Source: an uncultured Gammaproteobacteria bacterium (GTDB taxonomy: Bacteria; Pseudomonadota; Gammaproteobacteria; HK1). From it: a DNA stretch of 64,000 nt. The position numbers were made by a program, and so were the translations under genes. The DNA lies in assembly GCA_958295835.1 (NCBI GenBank), contig OY282378.1, positions 2,939,694 through 3,003,693 of the forward strand, written 5' to 3'. The notes beneath the pieces are model-generated. The model worked only from the letters and a program-made list of their open reading frames with translations, did not search any database and was not told the DNA's origin. The number at the start of each line of letters is the position of its first letter. The stretch's first letter is position 1. Below are positions 1-9,426 of this stretch, one piece after another.

Positions 1-1572
1 CCGCCGGCGAGCACCGGGCAGCCAGCCCCCGACGCGGGACCGGGTGACACCGCACCACCGAGCGTCGATGTACCGCAAGTTCCCCAACCCGCCCGGACCG
101 CAACGGCGGCCGCCCCGTCGTTGACGGATGCCGCCGGCGGTTCCGGTCATGGCCGGAAGATCAAGGTGACCACCGACGTGCTCGCGGTCGAGATCGACAC
201 CCTTGGAGGAACCATCGCGCGGGTCGATCTCCGGTCCTATCCCGTGTCCAACGACAGGCCGGACGAGCCGTTCAGGTTGCTCGACGACGGCGACCCGAAA
301 CGCTTCTTCATCGCCCAGTCCGGGCTCACCGGACCACGTTCGGCGCCGAGCCACCATGCGCAGTTCGAATCCGACGCGGACGCCTACGAGCTGGCCTACG
401 GCACGGATGCCATCGACGTTCCGCTACGCTGGCGGTCGGCCGACGGTGTCGAAGTCATCCGCACCTATCGCTTCGCACGGGATCGTTACGTCGTCGATGT
501 GCGGGTCGACGTCGCCAATCGGAGCGACGAGGCGTGGCATGGCGCGCTGTACGGCCAGCTCCAGCGCGGCGAGCCGGAGAGCAGCGGCGGGCTGTTCCGC
601 ACCTATACCTATACCGGCGGGATCCTGTCGGGGCCGGAGAAGCCTTACGAGAAAGTCGATTTCTCGGACATGGCGAGCCAGGACGTCGACCGCGACGTGG
701 CCGGCGGCTGGGTGGCGATGATTCAGCACTACTTCGCCGCAGCCTGGGTTCCCGGCGCCGAAGAGACCAATCACTACTACTCGAAGAGCCTGGCGAACGG
801 CCGTTTCGCGATCGGGGTCGTGAGTCCGGTCCGCACGGTTCCGCCCGGGGGGAACGGCGACTTCTCCTTCTCCTTCTATGCCGGTCCCAAAATCCAGGAG
901 CGCATGCAGGGCGTCGCGCCCCACCTGGAACGAACCGTGGACTACGGATGGCTGTGGCTGATCGCCGAGCCGCTGTTCTGGCTGCTGAGCTGGATCCATG
1001 GCTTCGTCGGCAACTGGGGCTGGGCCATCATCATCCTGACGCTCCTGATCAAGCTGGCTTTTTTCCAGCTCTCGGCCACGAGCTACAAGTCGATGGCGAG
1101 GATGCGCAAGGTCCAACCCCGCATCACCGCGTTGCGCGAGCGCTATGCCGCTGACAAGCAGCGCATGAACCAGGCGATGATGGAGCTCTACCGCGAGGAG
1201 AAGATCAACCCGCTCGGCGGGTGTCTGCCGATCGTCGTTCAGATCCCGGTGTTCATCGCGCTGTACTGGGTATTGCTCGAGAGCGTCGAGCTGCGCCAGG
1301 CATCGTTCATCGGCTGGCTCGACGATCTCAGTCTCCACGATCCGTACTTCGTGCTGCCGGTCCTGATGGGCATCACGATGCTGATCCAGCAAAAGCTCAA
1401 CCCGACGCCGCCCGACCCGATGCAGGCGAAGATCATGATGGCGCTGCCGTTCGTCTTCACCTTCTTCTTCCTCTTCTTTCCGTCGGGACTCGTGCTCTAC
1501 TGGTTCGTCAACAACGTGTTGTCGATCATTCAGCAATGGGTCATCACGAAGAAGATCGTGGGCGACACCTGA
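1..1572 (+). CDS. yidC: Membrane protein insertase YidC, 5' end outside the window
   Basis: YidC inserts and folds inner-membrane proteins, alone or with SecYEG. The frame is open from base 1, so the N-terminal membrane anchor lies upstream and 523 residues are visible. The start of the visible part is a Pro/Ala-rich linker. It is followed by the periplasmic P1 domain (roughly visible residues 55-300), then the conserved C-terminal 60KD_IMP domain with hydrophobic helices. Typical family features are the positively charged cytoplasmic stretch after the first core helix (KSMARMRKVQPR), NPLGGCLPIVVQIPVF, and the closing helix before a basic tail ending ITKKIVGDT. The next gene is mnmE, 34 bp downstream, the usual order in Gammaproteobacteria (rpmH-rnpA-yidC-mnmE). 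The call is firm; only the true start is missing. Confidence 0.97.
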   Translation, partial: PPASTGQPAPDAGPGDTAPPSVDVPQVPQPARTATAAAPSLTDAAGGSGHGRKIKVTTDVLAVEIDTLGGTIARVDLRSYPVSNDRPDEPFRLLDDGDPKRFFIAQSGLTGPRSAPSHHAQFESDADAYELAYGTDAIDVPLRWRSADGVEVIRTYRFARDRYVVDVRVDVANRSDEAWHGALYGQLQRGEPESSGGLFRTYTYTGGILSGPEKPYEKVDFSDMASQDVDRDVAGGWVAMIQHYFAAAWVPGAEETNHYYSKSLANGRFAIGVVSPVRTVPPGGNGDFSFSFYAGPKIQERMQGVAPHLERTVDYGWLWLIAEPLFWLLSWIHGFVGNWGWAIIILTLLIKLAFFQLSATSYKSMARMRKVQPRITALRERYAADKQRMNQAMMELYREEKINPLGGCLPIVVQIPVFIALYWVLLESVELRQASFIGWLDDLSLHDPYFVLPVLMGITMLIQQKLNPTPPDPMQAKIMMALPFVFTFFFLFFPSGLVLYWFVNNVLSIIQQWVITKKIVGDT

Positions 1573-1606
1573 CGGTTCGCGAAGGCCTGCCGGGCCTGAC
1601 CGGCCG

Positions 1607-2971
1607 GTGAACCTTCCGGGCCTCGGCGATACGATCGCCGCCATCGCGACTCCGCCCGGACGGGGGGGGATCGCGATCGTGCGGGTTTCGGGGCCGCTGG
1701 CCACCGAGATCGCGCATTGCATGGTCGGCCGGGTGCCGGCCCCACGGGTCGCGGCCTACGCCCGATTCAAGGATGGGGCGGGGGCGGTGATCGATGACGG
1801 CCTCGCACTGCGGTTCGATGCCTCGCACTCGTTCACCGGTGAAGACGTCTTCGAGCTCCACGGTCACGGCGGGGTCGTCGTCTCGCGCATGGTGCTGGAG
1901 CGCGTCTGCGAGCTGGGCGCCCGCGCGGCCAGGGCCGGCGAGTTCACGTTGCGCGCCTTTCTCAACGATCGTATCGATCTGGCGCAGGCCGAGGCGATCG
2001 CCGATCTCATCGACAGCGCGTCCGCGTCGGCGGCGCGATGCGCGCGCCGGTCACTCTCGGGCGAGTTCTCGCGAACCGTGGAGAATCACCGTGATCGACT
2101 CATCGAGCTGCGTTCGTTCATCGAGGCGTCGATCGATTTTCCGGATGAAGAGCTCGATCTCCTCGGGACCCCCGAGACGGCGGCGCGCATCGCCGCGTTG
2201 CGCGATGCGGTCGCGGCGACCCTGGCCGGCGCCCATCGCGGCGCGGTGCTGCGCAACGGCGTCAAGCTGGTGATTGCGGGCGCGCCGAACGTCGGGAAGT
2301 CGAGCCTGCTCAACCGCCTTGCCCGCACCGACACCGCGATCGTGACCGACGTTCCAGGTACGACCCGTGACGTGGTACGCGAACGGGTCGTCATCGCGGG
2401 CGTTCCGTTCGACGTGCACGACACCGCCGGTTTTCGTGAGACCTCGGATCCGGTGGAGCGGATCGGCGTCGAACGGGCTGCAAGCGCCATCGACGACGCG
2501 GATCTGGTGGTTGTGGTCGTCGACGACCGCGACGCCGCGCGCGACGCGGACGTAGCGCTTCTGGAACGCGCCGCCGCCGCGCCGGCGCGCATCGTGGTGC
2601 GGAACAAGATCGACCTCAGCGGCCGTGAACCCGGCGTCACGGTCGATGCACGGCAAACGCTGACGGCGCGCGTGTCCGCCCTCAGGGGGGTCGGACTCGC
2701 CGAGCTGGAACAAGCGATGGTCGACCGCGTGCTACTTGGCGCGGCGGTCTGCGAGGACGCTTTCATGGCGCGCCGGCGTCACGTGGACGCACTGGAACGG
2801 ACGCTCGCCGCCCTGGATCGCGCGCAGTGCCGGCTGGTCGTCGCCAAAGCCGGCGAGCTCGTCGCCGAGGAGCTTCGCGAAGCGCAGGACGCGCTCGGCG
2901 GGATCACCGGAGCATTCGCGACCGAGGATCTGCTTGCGCACATCTTCTCGAGCTTCTGCATCGGGAAGTGA
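1607..2971 (+). CDS. mnmE: tRNA modification GTPase MnmE (TrmE)
   Basis: MnmE, with MnmG, installs the 5-carboxymethylaminomethyl group on U34 of certain tRNAs in the cytoplasm. The 454 residues match the usual family length. An N-terminal folate-binding TrmE_N domain (DTIAAIATPPGRGGIAIVRVSG) is followed by a helical domain. The inserted G domain has G1 GAPNVGKSS near residue 225, G2 TTRD, G3 DTAG and G4 NKID. The protein ends with the diagnostic FCIGK, whose Cys is catalytic. The start is GTG at 1607, chosen because the conserved N-terminus begins immediately after it. It probably shares a transcript with yidC. The stop codon overlaps the first bases of a dispersed palindromic repeat. Confidence 0.97.
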   Translation: MNLPGLGDTIAAIATPPGRGGIAIVRVSGPLATEIAHCMVGRVPAPRVAAYARFKDGAGAVIDDGLALRFDASHSFTGEDVFELHGHGGVVVSRMVLERVCELGARAARAGEFTLRAFLNDRIDLAQAEAIADLIDSASASAARCARRSLSGEFSRTVENHRDRLIELRSFIEASIDFPDEELDLLGTPETAARIAALRDAVAATLAGAHRGAVLRNGVKLVIAGAPNVGKSSLLNRLARTDTAIVTDVPGTTRDVVRERVVIAGVPFDVHDTAGFRETSDPVERIGVERAASAIDDADLVVVVVDDRDAARDADVALLERAAAAPARIVVRNKIDLSGREPGVTVDARQTLTARVSALRGVGLAELEQAMVDRVLLGAAVCEDAFMARRRHVDALERTLAALDRAQCRLVVAKAGELVAEELREAQDALGGITGAFATEDLLAHIFSSFCIGK

Positions 2972-3045
2972 GCGGCGACCGCTGGCGCGGTCGCCGCCAG
3001 GCCAGCGCCGTAGACTGGCGAGGAACAGTCTTGTTCCATTTGAGC
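2970..3045 (+). repeat. Dispersed palindromic repeat, copy A
   Basis: This is a short form of a repeat also found at 27121-27226, 39146-39219 and, inverted and inside a gene, at 51911-52037. It starts with a perfect hairpin (gcgaccgc-N4-gcggtcgc at 2975-2994) and ends with a conserved block similar to GGCGAGGAACAGTCTTGTTCC. The tetramer GAGC lies at both ends (2970-2973 and 3042-3045), inside a longer identical tgagcgg. It lies directly behind mnmE and could also act as a transcript 3' end hairpin. Confidence 0.8.
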
Positions 3046-3120
3046 GGACGATCCGGAAGAACCGGAGACCGTCATGTCCACGATGACCGCAACGAGACGG
3101 GGCGGCGGCAGGTAGGCGCG

Positions 3121-4041
3121 GTGTTCGGTCGGACCCTGTCGAAAGGCTTCCTGTATGCGATGCGCAGCGTCGTTCGGCTGCCGTGGAGGGCTCAGCGCGT
3201 GCTCGGCGGCGTGGCGGGCCGGCTGATGCATTGCCTCATGCACCGCCGGAGGAGAATCGCCGAGACGAACCTCGCGGCCTGCTTTCCCGGACTCGCCGAG
3301 GCGGAGCGCTCGCGGATTGCGCGCCGCCACTTTCGCTCCCTGGGACTCGGGCTCGTGGAGACGGCAATCGCCTGGTGGGGAAGCGATGAGCAGATCGCGA
3401 CGCGGTCCCGGATCATCGGCGCAGAGCATCTGGAGGCGGCATTGGCTCATGGAAGGGGGGTCATTCTCTTCGGCGGACACTTCACCACGTTCGAGATCGG
3501 AGGCCGCATCCTCGCATCGCGCTACGAGGTCGGCGCGACCTACCGACCTCACAAGGATCCGTGGTGGGACTCGGCGCTTCGCGCTGGCCGAACGCGCTAT
3601 CTCTCGGCGCTCGTCGCGCACAAGGACGCCAGGGCGATGATCCGGTACCTGGGTCGAAACCGCATTCTGTGGTACGCGCCGGATCAGGACTACAGCGGGC
3701 GGCGGCGCGTCTTCGCGCGATTCTTCGCCGAGCGTGCGGCCACCACGACCGCGACCGCCTGGCTCGTGCGCCGGAGCGGCGCAAGAATCGTCCCGTACGC
3801 GTCGCATCGCCGTGCGGACGATTCGGGCTGGGACGTAGTGCTCGAACCGGCCATCGAGGGCTTTCCGATCGGTGACGATCTGGCCGATGCGGAGCGGTTG
3901 AACGAAGTGCTCGAAGCTCAGATCGAGCGCGGCATCGAGCAGTATCTGTGGGTTCACCGGCGTTTCAAGACCCGGCCGCCGGGGGCGCCGCCGGTGTACG
4001 AAGCAGCGCTGCTTCGCCGCCGGAGGAGCGGAACGAGTTGA
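3121..4041 (+). CDS. Lysophospholipid/lipid A acyltransferase family protein (LpxL/HtrB-like)
   Basis: This is a predicted inner-membrane-associated acyltransferase of the LABLAT family. Members transfer acyl chains from acyl-ACP to Kdo-lipid A or related lipids. The 306-residue product has the family's H-X4-E/D catalytic motif (GGHFTTFEIGG) near residue 120, followed by PHKDPWWD and WYAPDQDYS, the positions where the family has its substrate motifs. An N-terminal hydrophobic/basic stretch is short. The GTG at 3121 follows an AGGTAGG-like site and gives the normal family length; an ATG at 3160 is an alternative. It starts a surface-glycan gene run and its end is close to the GT9 gene. The exact acyl acceptor cannot be read from sequence. 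Confidence 0.88.
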   Translation: MFGRTLSKGFLYAMRSVVRLPWRAQRVLGGVAGRLMHCLMHRRRRIAETNLAACFPGLAEAERSRIARRHFRSLGLGLVETAIAWWGSDEQIATRSRIIGAEHLEAALAHGRGVILFGGHFTTFEIGGRILASRYEVGATYRPHKDPWWDSALRAGRTRYLSALVAHKDARAMIRYLGRNRILWYAPDQDYSGRRRVFARFFAERAATTTATAWLVRRSGARIVPYASHRRADDSGWDVVLEPAIEGFPIGDDLADAERLNEVLEAQIERGIEQYLWVHRRFKTRPPGAPPVYEAALLRRRRSGTS

Positions 4042-4079
4042 ATCAGGATCGCCGTCGTCAGCGAAGCTTGTCGGATTCC

Positions 4080-5075
4080 ATGAGCCCGCGGCCGAACATG
4101 ACCGACCCTGCCATGCACGAGTCGGCTCGGGCCGCGCGCAAGGTCCTGGTCATCAAGCTCGGAGCGTTTGGCGACGTCGTGCTGGCGGAAGGCGCCTTGC
4201 ACGATATCCGGCTACATCATTCGAAGGCCACGATAACCGCGCTCACGACCCCGGGGTACGCGGCGATTTTCGAGCGGTGTCCGCACGTCGACGTTGTCGA
4301 GATCGACCGGCGAAAGCCTCGGTGGCAGCTTCCTTATCTGCTGGAGCTGCGCCGGCGCCTGCGCGCCTCGGACTACGACCTCGTATACGATCTTCAAAAC
4401 AGCAGCCGGACGGCGATGTATTTTCGCTGGATGCGTCAGCCGATCCTCTGGTCGGGCACAGCGCCGGGGTGCAGCCTTCCCTGCCGCACGGATCGTTTCA
4501 AGACGGTCCCCGTTCTCGACAGGTTGGCTGGGCAGTTGGCCGATGCCGGAATCGCCACGACACACTGCCAACAGCCGGATCCTGGATGGATGGCCGACGA
4601 CGTCAGCGGGATTCTCGAAGCGCACGGTGTATCGGACGGCTTCGTCTTCCTGATCCCGGGCGCATCCGCGCGCCACCCGCAAAAGCGCTGGCCGCACTAT
4701 GCTCGTCTGGCGGAGCTTCTCATCGAGCAAGGTCACCAGGTAGTCACGGCGCCGGGACCCGACGAGATCGACCTCTGCCGCTCACTGCCCGCCATTGCGC
4801 TCACTGCCCGCGGCGACTGCCTGAGCCTGTTCCAGATCGCCGGGCTCGCCACACGCGCTGGATTCGTCGTCGGCAACGACACCGGACCGACACATCTCGC
4901 CGCGCATTGCGGCGCGCGGGGCCTGGCGCTGTACGGCCCCCATACGGCAGCGTACCTCACGTGCATGGACCGCCGGCTCGAAGTCATGGAGGTGCCGGAT
5001 CTGCCACTGCTCGACGCGGGGCGTGTCTTCGAGACGGTCGTGGCGAGACTCGGGCCTCAGGGAGCACGAGCGTAG
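4080..5075 (+). CDS. Glycosyltransferase family 9 (ADP-heptose:LPS heptosyltransferase-like)
   Basis: The 331-residue protein has the GT9 fold signature. The N-terminal KVLVIKLGAFGDVVL contains the conserved Asp of the heptosyltransferase nucleotide-sugar site. A C-terminal half carries FLIPGASARHPQKRWP and the hallmark VVGNDTGPTHLAAH, which binds the ADP-sugar. Such enzymes add heptose to the LPS inner core on the cytoplasmic face. ATG 4080 is chosen because the conserved start follows about 25 residues later; ATGs at 4098 and 4113 are equally possible and no strong ribosome site separates them. The 3' end overlaps the converging DUF6165 gene by 19 bp. Confidence 0.88.
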   Translation: MSPRPNMTDPAMHESARAARKVLVIKLGAFGDVVLAEGALHDIRLHHSKATITALTTPGYAAIFERCPHVDVVEIDRRKPRWQLPYLLELRRRLRASDYDLVYDLQNSSRTAMYFRWMRQPILWSGTAPGCSLPCRTDRFKTVPVLDRLAGQLADAGIATTHCQQPDPGWMADDVSGILEAHGVSDGFVFLIPGASARHPQKRWPHYARLAELLIEQGHQVVTAPGPDEIDLCRSLPAIALTARGDCLSLFQIAGLATRAGFVVGNDTGPTHLAAHCGARGLALYGPHTAAYLTCMDRRLEVMEVPDLPLLDAGRVFETVVARLGPQGARA

Positions 5076-5452
5076 GACTTCTCCTCGATCAATGAGGAGC
5101 CGGTGAGCAGGTTGATCTCTTTCTTGATCGCGGCTCGACGGTCGTTGCAGGTATACACGGCGCGCGCGAGCTTGATGAATCCCGGTCCGAAGTCACGCAC
5201 CGCCTCGCACGCACGAATATCGTCCTCGATCTGCCAAAGCGCGTTGTTGATCGTCTCGAGATCCGATTCAAGTGTGGACAGCTCGGTCGATGCAGGCAGC
5301 GAGGCGTCGCGCGCAGCGCCAAGGACCTCCAGCTCGCGCCTGACGTTGGCGAGCTTCGCCGCGTCCGTCATGCGTTCTGACTTGATCCTGAGAATCGTGA
5401 TCTTGTCGATCAGCTCGCCCGCGCCGATCTCGACGAGGATCCGTTCGCTCAC
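5057..5452 (-). CDS. DUF6165 family protein
   Basis: A 131-residue protein of a small family found next to LPS and glycan genes in proteobacteria; its function is unknown to me. The start IGAGELIDKITILRIKSERM is the conserved family core. It is followed by helices rich in charged residues (ELEVLGAARD, LETINNALWQIEDDIRACE) and by FIKLARAVYTCNDRRAAIKKEINLLT. No signal peptide or membrane segment is seen, so it is probably cytosolic and helical. The GTG at 5452 is preferred because the family homology begins there; the frame runs further upstream without resemblance. It converges on and overlaps the GT9 gene. Confidence 0.8.
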   Translation of the reverse strand: MSERILVEIGAGELIDKITILRIKSERMTDAAKLANVRRELEVLGAARDASLPASTELSTLESDLETINNALWQIEDDIRACEAVRDFGPGFIKLARAVYTCNDRRAAIKKEINLLTGSSLIEEKSYARAP

Positions 5453-5739
5453 GTCGCGCGGGCTCGCCCGGCGGCCGGCGGGCGCCCTGGCAGGTGTCTT
5501 TCCTCGATCACTGTGGCCGTCACGGTGAAGCAGCAGTATTCGTCGAGCGCTCTTTCGCGGGCATCGAAGAAGGCGGTTCGGCGTTTGCCTGATTCCGCTG
5601 ACGCGCGAATGACTTACACTACAGGCATGCCTGCATGTCAAGATACTCTTCCCGAAAACGATTTCGCCTTCACCTGTGGTGATCCGGTGTCGGCAGAACA
5701 TCGATCCGTCCCTCGACACGCGTACGGATTTCCTGGAAC
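5453..5739 (+). promoter_or_regulatory. Intergenic region upstream of manC with a 12-bp palindrome
   Basis: These 287 bases separate the DUF6165 gene from manC and are more AT-rich around 5580-5660 than the flanking genes. They hold a -10-like TACACT at 5615-5620 and a perfect palindrome CAGGCATGCCTG at 5622-5633 that could be an operator. No convincing -35 element at the right distance was found, so the promoter is only suggested. The divergent genes on each side make a control region here likely. Confidence 0.3.
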
Positions 5740-7194
5740 GTGAACCCGACCGTGGTCCCCGTCATCCTCTCGGGAGGGGCCGGCAGCAGGCTCTGGCCGG
5801 TCTCCCGCGAACACCATCCCAAGCAGCTCATCGCGCTGCTGGATGAGCACACGCTGTTGCAGGCGACCGCCCTGCGGCTCTCGGCCCTCGATGACTCGCA
5901 GGCCCCTATCGTGGTGTGCAATGACGAACACCGATTCATGGTGGCGGAGCAGCTCCGGGCCGTCGGTGTCACTCCGGCCGCGATTATTCTGGAGCCCGTG
6001 GCGCGGAGCACGGCGCCTGCCATTGCCGCCGCCGCACTGGAGGCCGTGGCCCGGCGCCGCGAACGCCAGGAGCCCATTCTGCTGGTCCTCCCGGCCGATC
6101 ATCTCGTTCAGGACGAGACGCGGTTCGCCGGCGCAGTGCGGGCCGCGGTCCGGGAAGCAAGTGCCGGCAAGCTCGTGACGTTCGGTGTGGCGCCCGTCTA
6201 CCCGGAGACCGGCTACGGCTATATCAGGGCCGGCTCACCGACCGCGCTCAGCGATGAGGGTCGCGTAGTCGATGGATTCGTCGAGAAGCCGGATGCCGAT
6301 CTCGCCGCTGCCTGGGTCGAGGGCAAGGACTACTACTGGAACAGCGGCATGTTCGTCTTCGAGGCAGGCCGATATCTCCGGGAGCTCGGCGCTCACGCAG
6401 AATCCATCCGGGACACCGTGAAGACCGCCCACGAACGAGCGGTACGGGACCTTTCATTCCTGCGGCTGGACGCGGGGGCTTTCGCAGAGTCGCCTGCAAT
6501 CTCGGTGGATTATGCGGTCATGGAGCACACCTCGGACGCCGTGATGGTGCCCCTGGATGCCGGCTGGTCCGACGTCGGCACCTGGGCCGCGCTGTGCGCG
6601 CACCTCGACCGGGACGAGGGAGGGAACACCACGCGGGGTGACGTGGTCCTGGAAGGGACCCGCGACACCTGCGTTCTCGGCGCCGACCGGCTGGTGGCCG
6701 CGGTCGGCGTGGCGGACTGCGTGATCGTGGACACCGCCGATGCGGTGCTCGTCGCCGGCAAGAGCACGGTCCAGGACGTCAAGAAGGTGGTGGAGCAGCT
6801 CAGGAGCGTTGGACGAGATGAATACAAGGTCCACCGCAAGGTCTATCGGCCCTGGGGTTCGTACGACTTCGTGCATGGCGGCTGCGGCTTCAAGATCAAG
6901 CACATCACCGTCAACCCGGGGCAGAGGTTGTCTCTGCAGATGCACCAGCATCGGGCCGAGCACTGGATCGTGGTACGAGGCGTCGCTCAGGTGACCAGGG
7001 GGGACGAGACCTTCTTCGTCTCGGAGAACCAGTCTACGTATATTCCTCGGCGCGTCAGGCATCGGCTGGAGAATCCCGGTACGGCGCCGCTCGAGCTCAT
7101 CGAGGTGCAATCCGGCTCCTATCTTGGCGAGGACGACATCGTCCGTTTCGACGATGCCTATGGGCGTACCGATCGGGATCGCCATCAGGCATGA
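5740..7194 (+). CDS. manC: Bifunctional mannose-1-phosphate guanylyltransferase / mannose-6-phosphate isomerase
   Basis: The enzyme makes GDP-mannose and also interconverts fructose-6-P and mannose-6-P. At 484 residues it has the two-domain family length. The N-terminal nucleotidyltransferase has [17 protein letters not shown], with HPKQL following, plus FVEKPD and [10 protein letters not shown]. The C-terminal cupin has the isomerase metal motif around [20 protein letters not shown] and E in LIEVQSG. Start is GTG 5740, directly before the conserved N-terminus. The next gene is gmd, and together they feed the GDP-fucose branch used by the GT10 gene downstream. The family name could also be xanB/algA/cpsB. 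Confidence 0.94.
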   Translation: MNPTVVPVILSGGAGSRLWPVSREHHPKQLIALLDEHTLLQATALRLSALDDSQAPIVVCNDEHRFMVAEQLRAVGVTPAAIILEPVARSTAPAIAAAALEAVARRRERQEPILLVLPADHLVQDETRFAGAVRAAVREASAGKLVTFGVAPVYPETGYGYIRAGSPTALSDEGRVVDGFVEKPDADLAAAWVEGKDYYWNSGMFVFEAGRYLRELGAHAESIRDTVKTAHERAVRDLSFLRLDAGAFAESPAISVDYAVMEHTSDAVMVPLDAGWSDVGTWAALCAHLDRDEGGNTTRGDVVLEGTRDTCVLGADRLVAAVGVADCVIVDTADAVLVAGKSTVQDVKKVVEQLRSVGRDEYKVHRKVYRPWGSYDFVHGGCGFKIKHITVNPGQRLSLQMHQHRAEHWIVVRGVAQVTRGDETFFVSENQSTYIPRRVRHRLENPGTAPLELIEVQSGSYLGEDDIVRFDDAYGRTDRDRHQA

Positions 7195-7202
7195 GGGAGG
7201 TC

Positions 7203-8273
7203 ATGGCCGATCGCGTGGCGCTGATTACGGGGGTGACGGGTCAGGACGGGGCCTGTCTGGCGGAGTTGCTGCTGAGCAAGGGCTATGTGGTCCACGGCGT
7301 CAAGCGTCGATCATCGTCCCTCAATACCGGGCGCGTCGACCACTTCTACGAAGACCCCCATGAATCCCACAGACGGTTCTTCCTCCACTACGGGGACCTG
7401 ACCGACGCGACCAACCTGATCCGGCTGGTTCAGGAGGTCAGGCCCGACGAGATCTACAATCTGGCCGCTCAGAGCCACGTGCATGTGAGCTTCGAGACGC
7501 CCGAGTACACCGCCAACAGCGATGCGCTGGGCACCTTGCGCCTGCTCGAGGCACTGCGCATCCTGAACCGGTGCGAAGAGGTCCGCTTCTACCAGGCGTC
7601 GACCTCGGAGCTCTTCGGCAACGCGCCGACTGCGCCGCAAAACGAGGAAACGCCTTTTCGCCCCCGCAGCCCCTACGCAGCCGCCAAGCTGTACGCCTAC
7701 TGGATTACGGTCAATTACCGCGAGGCATACGGTGTCCATGCCTCCAACGGCATCCTGTTCAACCACGAAGGGCCGACGCGCGGTGAGACCTTCGTGACCC
7801 GCAAGATTACCCGGGCCGTGGCCTCCATCGTCCACGGCCTGCAGGATCGTGTTTATCTTGGGAACCTGAACGCCAGGCGCGACTGGGGCCACGCTCGCGA
7901 TTACGTGGAGGGCATGTGGCGCATGGTCAATCACGATCCACCGGATGATTACGTACTCGCGACCGGCGAGGCCCGCTCGGTACGCGAATTCGTCGAGCTC
8001 GCCTTCGAGGAGGTAGGCATCGACATCGTCTGGGACGGCGAAGGCGTTTGCGAGAAGGGTCGCGATGCGGAAACCGGCGCCGTTCGCGTGGAGACGGACC
8101 CCCGCTATTTCCGGCCGACCGAGGTGGACCTTCTGGTTGGTGATGCGACCAAGGCGCGAGAGGTATTGGGATGGACGCCGAAGTCCACCTTCAGACAGCT
8201 CGTTTCCGGAATGGTCCGGGCTGACCTCGATGCCGTGCTCAGGGAGCGCCGCCGAAACGGCCGACACGACTGA
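7203..8273 (+). CDS. gmd: GDP-mannose 4,6-dehydratase
   Basis: Gmd turns GDP-mannose into GDP-4-keto-6-deoxymannose, the first step toward GDP-fucose. The 356 residues hold the SDR Rossmann motif [13 protein letters not shown] at the N-terminus, [14 protein letters not shown] (NADP binding), [10 protein letters not shown] and the catalytic [27 protein letters not shown] is close to the family's [16 protein letters not shown] block. The ATG at 7203 is preferred to the ATG at 7191 because GGGAGG lies 4-8 bases before it; the upstream frame overlaps the manC stop. The partner GDP-fucose synthase is not next door but at 29.1-30.1 kb on the other strand. Confidence 0.95.
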   Translation: MADRVALITGVTGQDGACLAELLLSKGYVVHGVKRRSSSLNTGRVDHFYEDPHESHRRFFLHYGDLTDATNLIRLVQEVRPDEIYNLAAQSHVHVSFETPEYTANSDALGTLRLLEALRILNRCEEVRFYQASTSELFGNAPTAPQNEETPFRPRSPYAAAKLYAYWITVNYREAYGVHASNGILFNHEGPTRGETFVTRKITRAVASIVHGLQDRVYLGNLNARRDWGHARDYVEGMWRMVNHDPPDDYVLATGEARSVREFVELAFEEVGIDIVWDGEGVCEKGRDAETGAVRVETDPRYFRPTEVDLLVGDATKAREVLGWTPKSTFRQLVSGMVRADLDAVLRERRRNGRHD

Positions 8274-8385
8274 TCCGGACCTTGCGCGACATCTCCATTT
8301 CAGTGCCGGCGCAGGTGCTCGAGAAAGTGGTCGGATCCCACGGGCGCCTCACCACCTGGGCGGCCTCGTAGCTGCAAGAGAATCC

Positions 8386-9408
8386 ATGTCGAGGAAAATC
8401 CGGATCAAGTTCGTATCGAAGAACCCGATCGAACCCGCGCATTTCACGGATCTGCCGAACCGGCATCCGGAGATGGAATTCATCCTTGATCCGACTGCAC
8501 GGGACTACGACTGGTTCGTCGTCTATGACGATCTTCCGCGGATCCGCGGCGAACGGTTCTCTCTCGGCAGTGAAACACTGACATGCCCGCCGGGGAACAG
8601 TATACTGCTGACATACGAACCTTCCTCCGTGAAATATTACGGAGACGACTACGCTGGCCAGTTCGCATACGTGTTGACGAGCCACGAGCCGGCGATGTTG
8701 TCCCATGCAGGGCGCCATGACGCGCCTCCAGTGGGGAAGTGGCTCTATGGCGGCGTGGCCGACGTGCTCAGACACGCTTCTCCACCTCCCAAAATGAAGC
8801 AGGTCTGCATTTTCCTGTCGGCCAAACGAATGGGCCATACCATGCATGGAAAGCGATTCGCCTTTCAGAAGACGTTGACTCGACTCTTGCCGGAGCTCGA
8901 CATTTATGGAAAGGGCGTTCGTCATGTCGAAAAGAAAGCCGAATGCCTCGATCATTACCGGTATACCATCGCAGTCGAGAATCATGTCGGCCCGCACCAC
9001 TGGACGGAGAAGCTTTCCGACAGCTTTCTGGGCTACTGCCTGCCTTTCTATTTCGGCTGTCCGAACGCAACGGCCTACTTTCCCGAAGAGAGCTTCATTC
9101 CCATCGACATTGAAAATCCGCGGGCTGCGGCGGATACGATCAGGGAGGCAATGGCCGGCGGCGAATACGAGAGGCGTTTGCCGGCCATCGTGGAGGCCAG
9201 ACGCAGGGTGATCGAAGAATACAACCTCGCCAACGTCGTCGGGGACATGATAGCCGGGACGGCCGGGAAGGGACACGGTACGCCAGCCGCCGATCCGCCG
9301 CATGTGCCGTGTATTTTCAGCCGCCGCCGGGTCGTCTTTCGAGGACCGATCGCGTTTCTGCGCTACGTGTTCCGCAAATTCCGGGCAAGGTGGGGGATGC
9401 CGGCGTAG
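8386..9408 (+). CDS. Glycosyltransferase family 10 (alpha-fucosyltransferase)
   Basis: The 340-residue protein carries the GT10 C-terminal block: FQKTLTRLLPELDIYGKG, YTIAVENHVGPHHWTEK and KLSDSFLGYCLPFYFGC followed by IDIENP. This is the region that binds GDP-fucose in bacterial and animal alpha-1,3-fucosyltransferases. The visible gmd and the distant fcl homologue would provide GDP-fucose. It probably acts in the cytoplasm or at the membrane on an LPS or O-antigen precursor. ATG 8386 is used because homology starts there; the frame is open upstream but that stretch has no family features. The C-terminal tail is basic, as in many bacterial GT10 enzymes. Confidence 0.87.
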   Translation: MSRKIRIKFVSKNPIEPAHFTDLPNRHPEMEFILDPTARDYDWFVVYDDLPRIRGERFSLGSETLTCPPGNSILLTYEPSSVKYYGDDYAGQFAYVLTSHEPAMLSHAGRHDAPPVGKWLYGGVADVLRHASPPPKMKQVCIFLSAKRMGHTMHGKRFAFQKTLTRLLPELDIYGKGVRHVEKKAECLDHYRYTIAVENHVGPHHWTEKLSDSFLGYCLPFYFGCPNATAYFPEESFIPIDIENPRAAADTIREAMAGGEYERRLPAIVEARRRVIEEYNLANVVGDMIAGTAGKGHGTPAADPPHVPCIFSRRRVVFRGPIAFLRYVFRKFRARWGMPA

Positions 9409-9426
9409 AGGACGGCGGACCGGACG

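Noticed and set aside
424..1722. 432-codon minus-strand frame opposite yidC
   Set aside because: Antisense shadow; yidC is certain.
8065..8385. Longer start of the GT10 gene inside gmd
   Set aside because: The region overlaps gmd in another frame and has no glycosyltransferase similarity.
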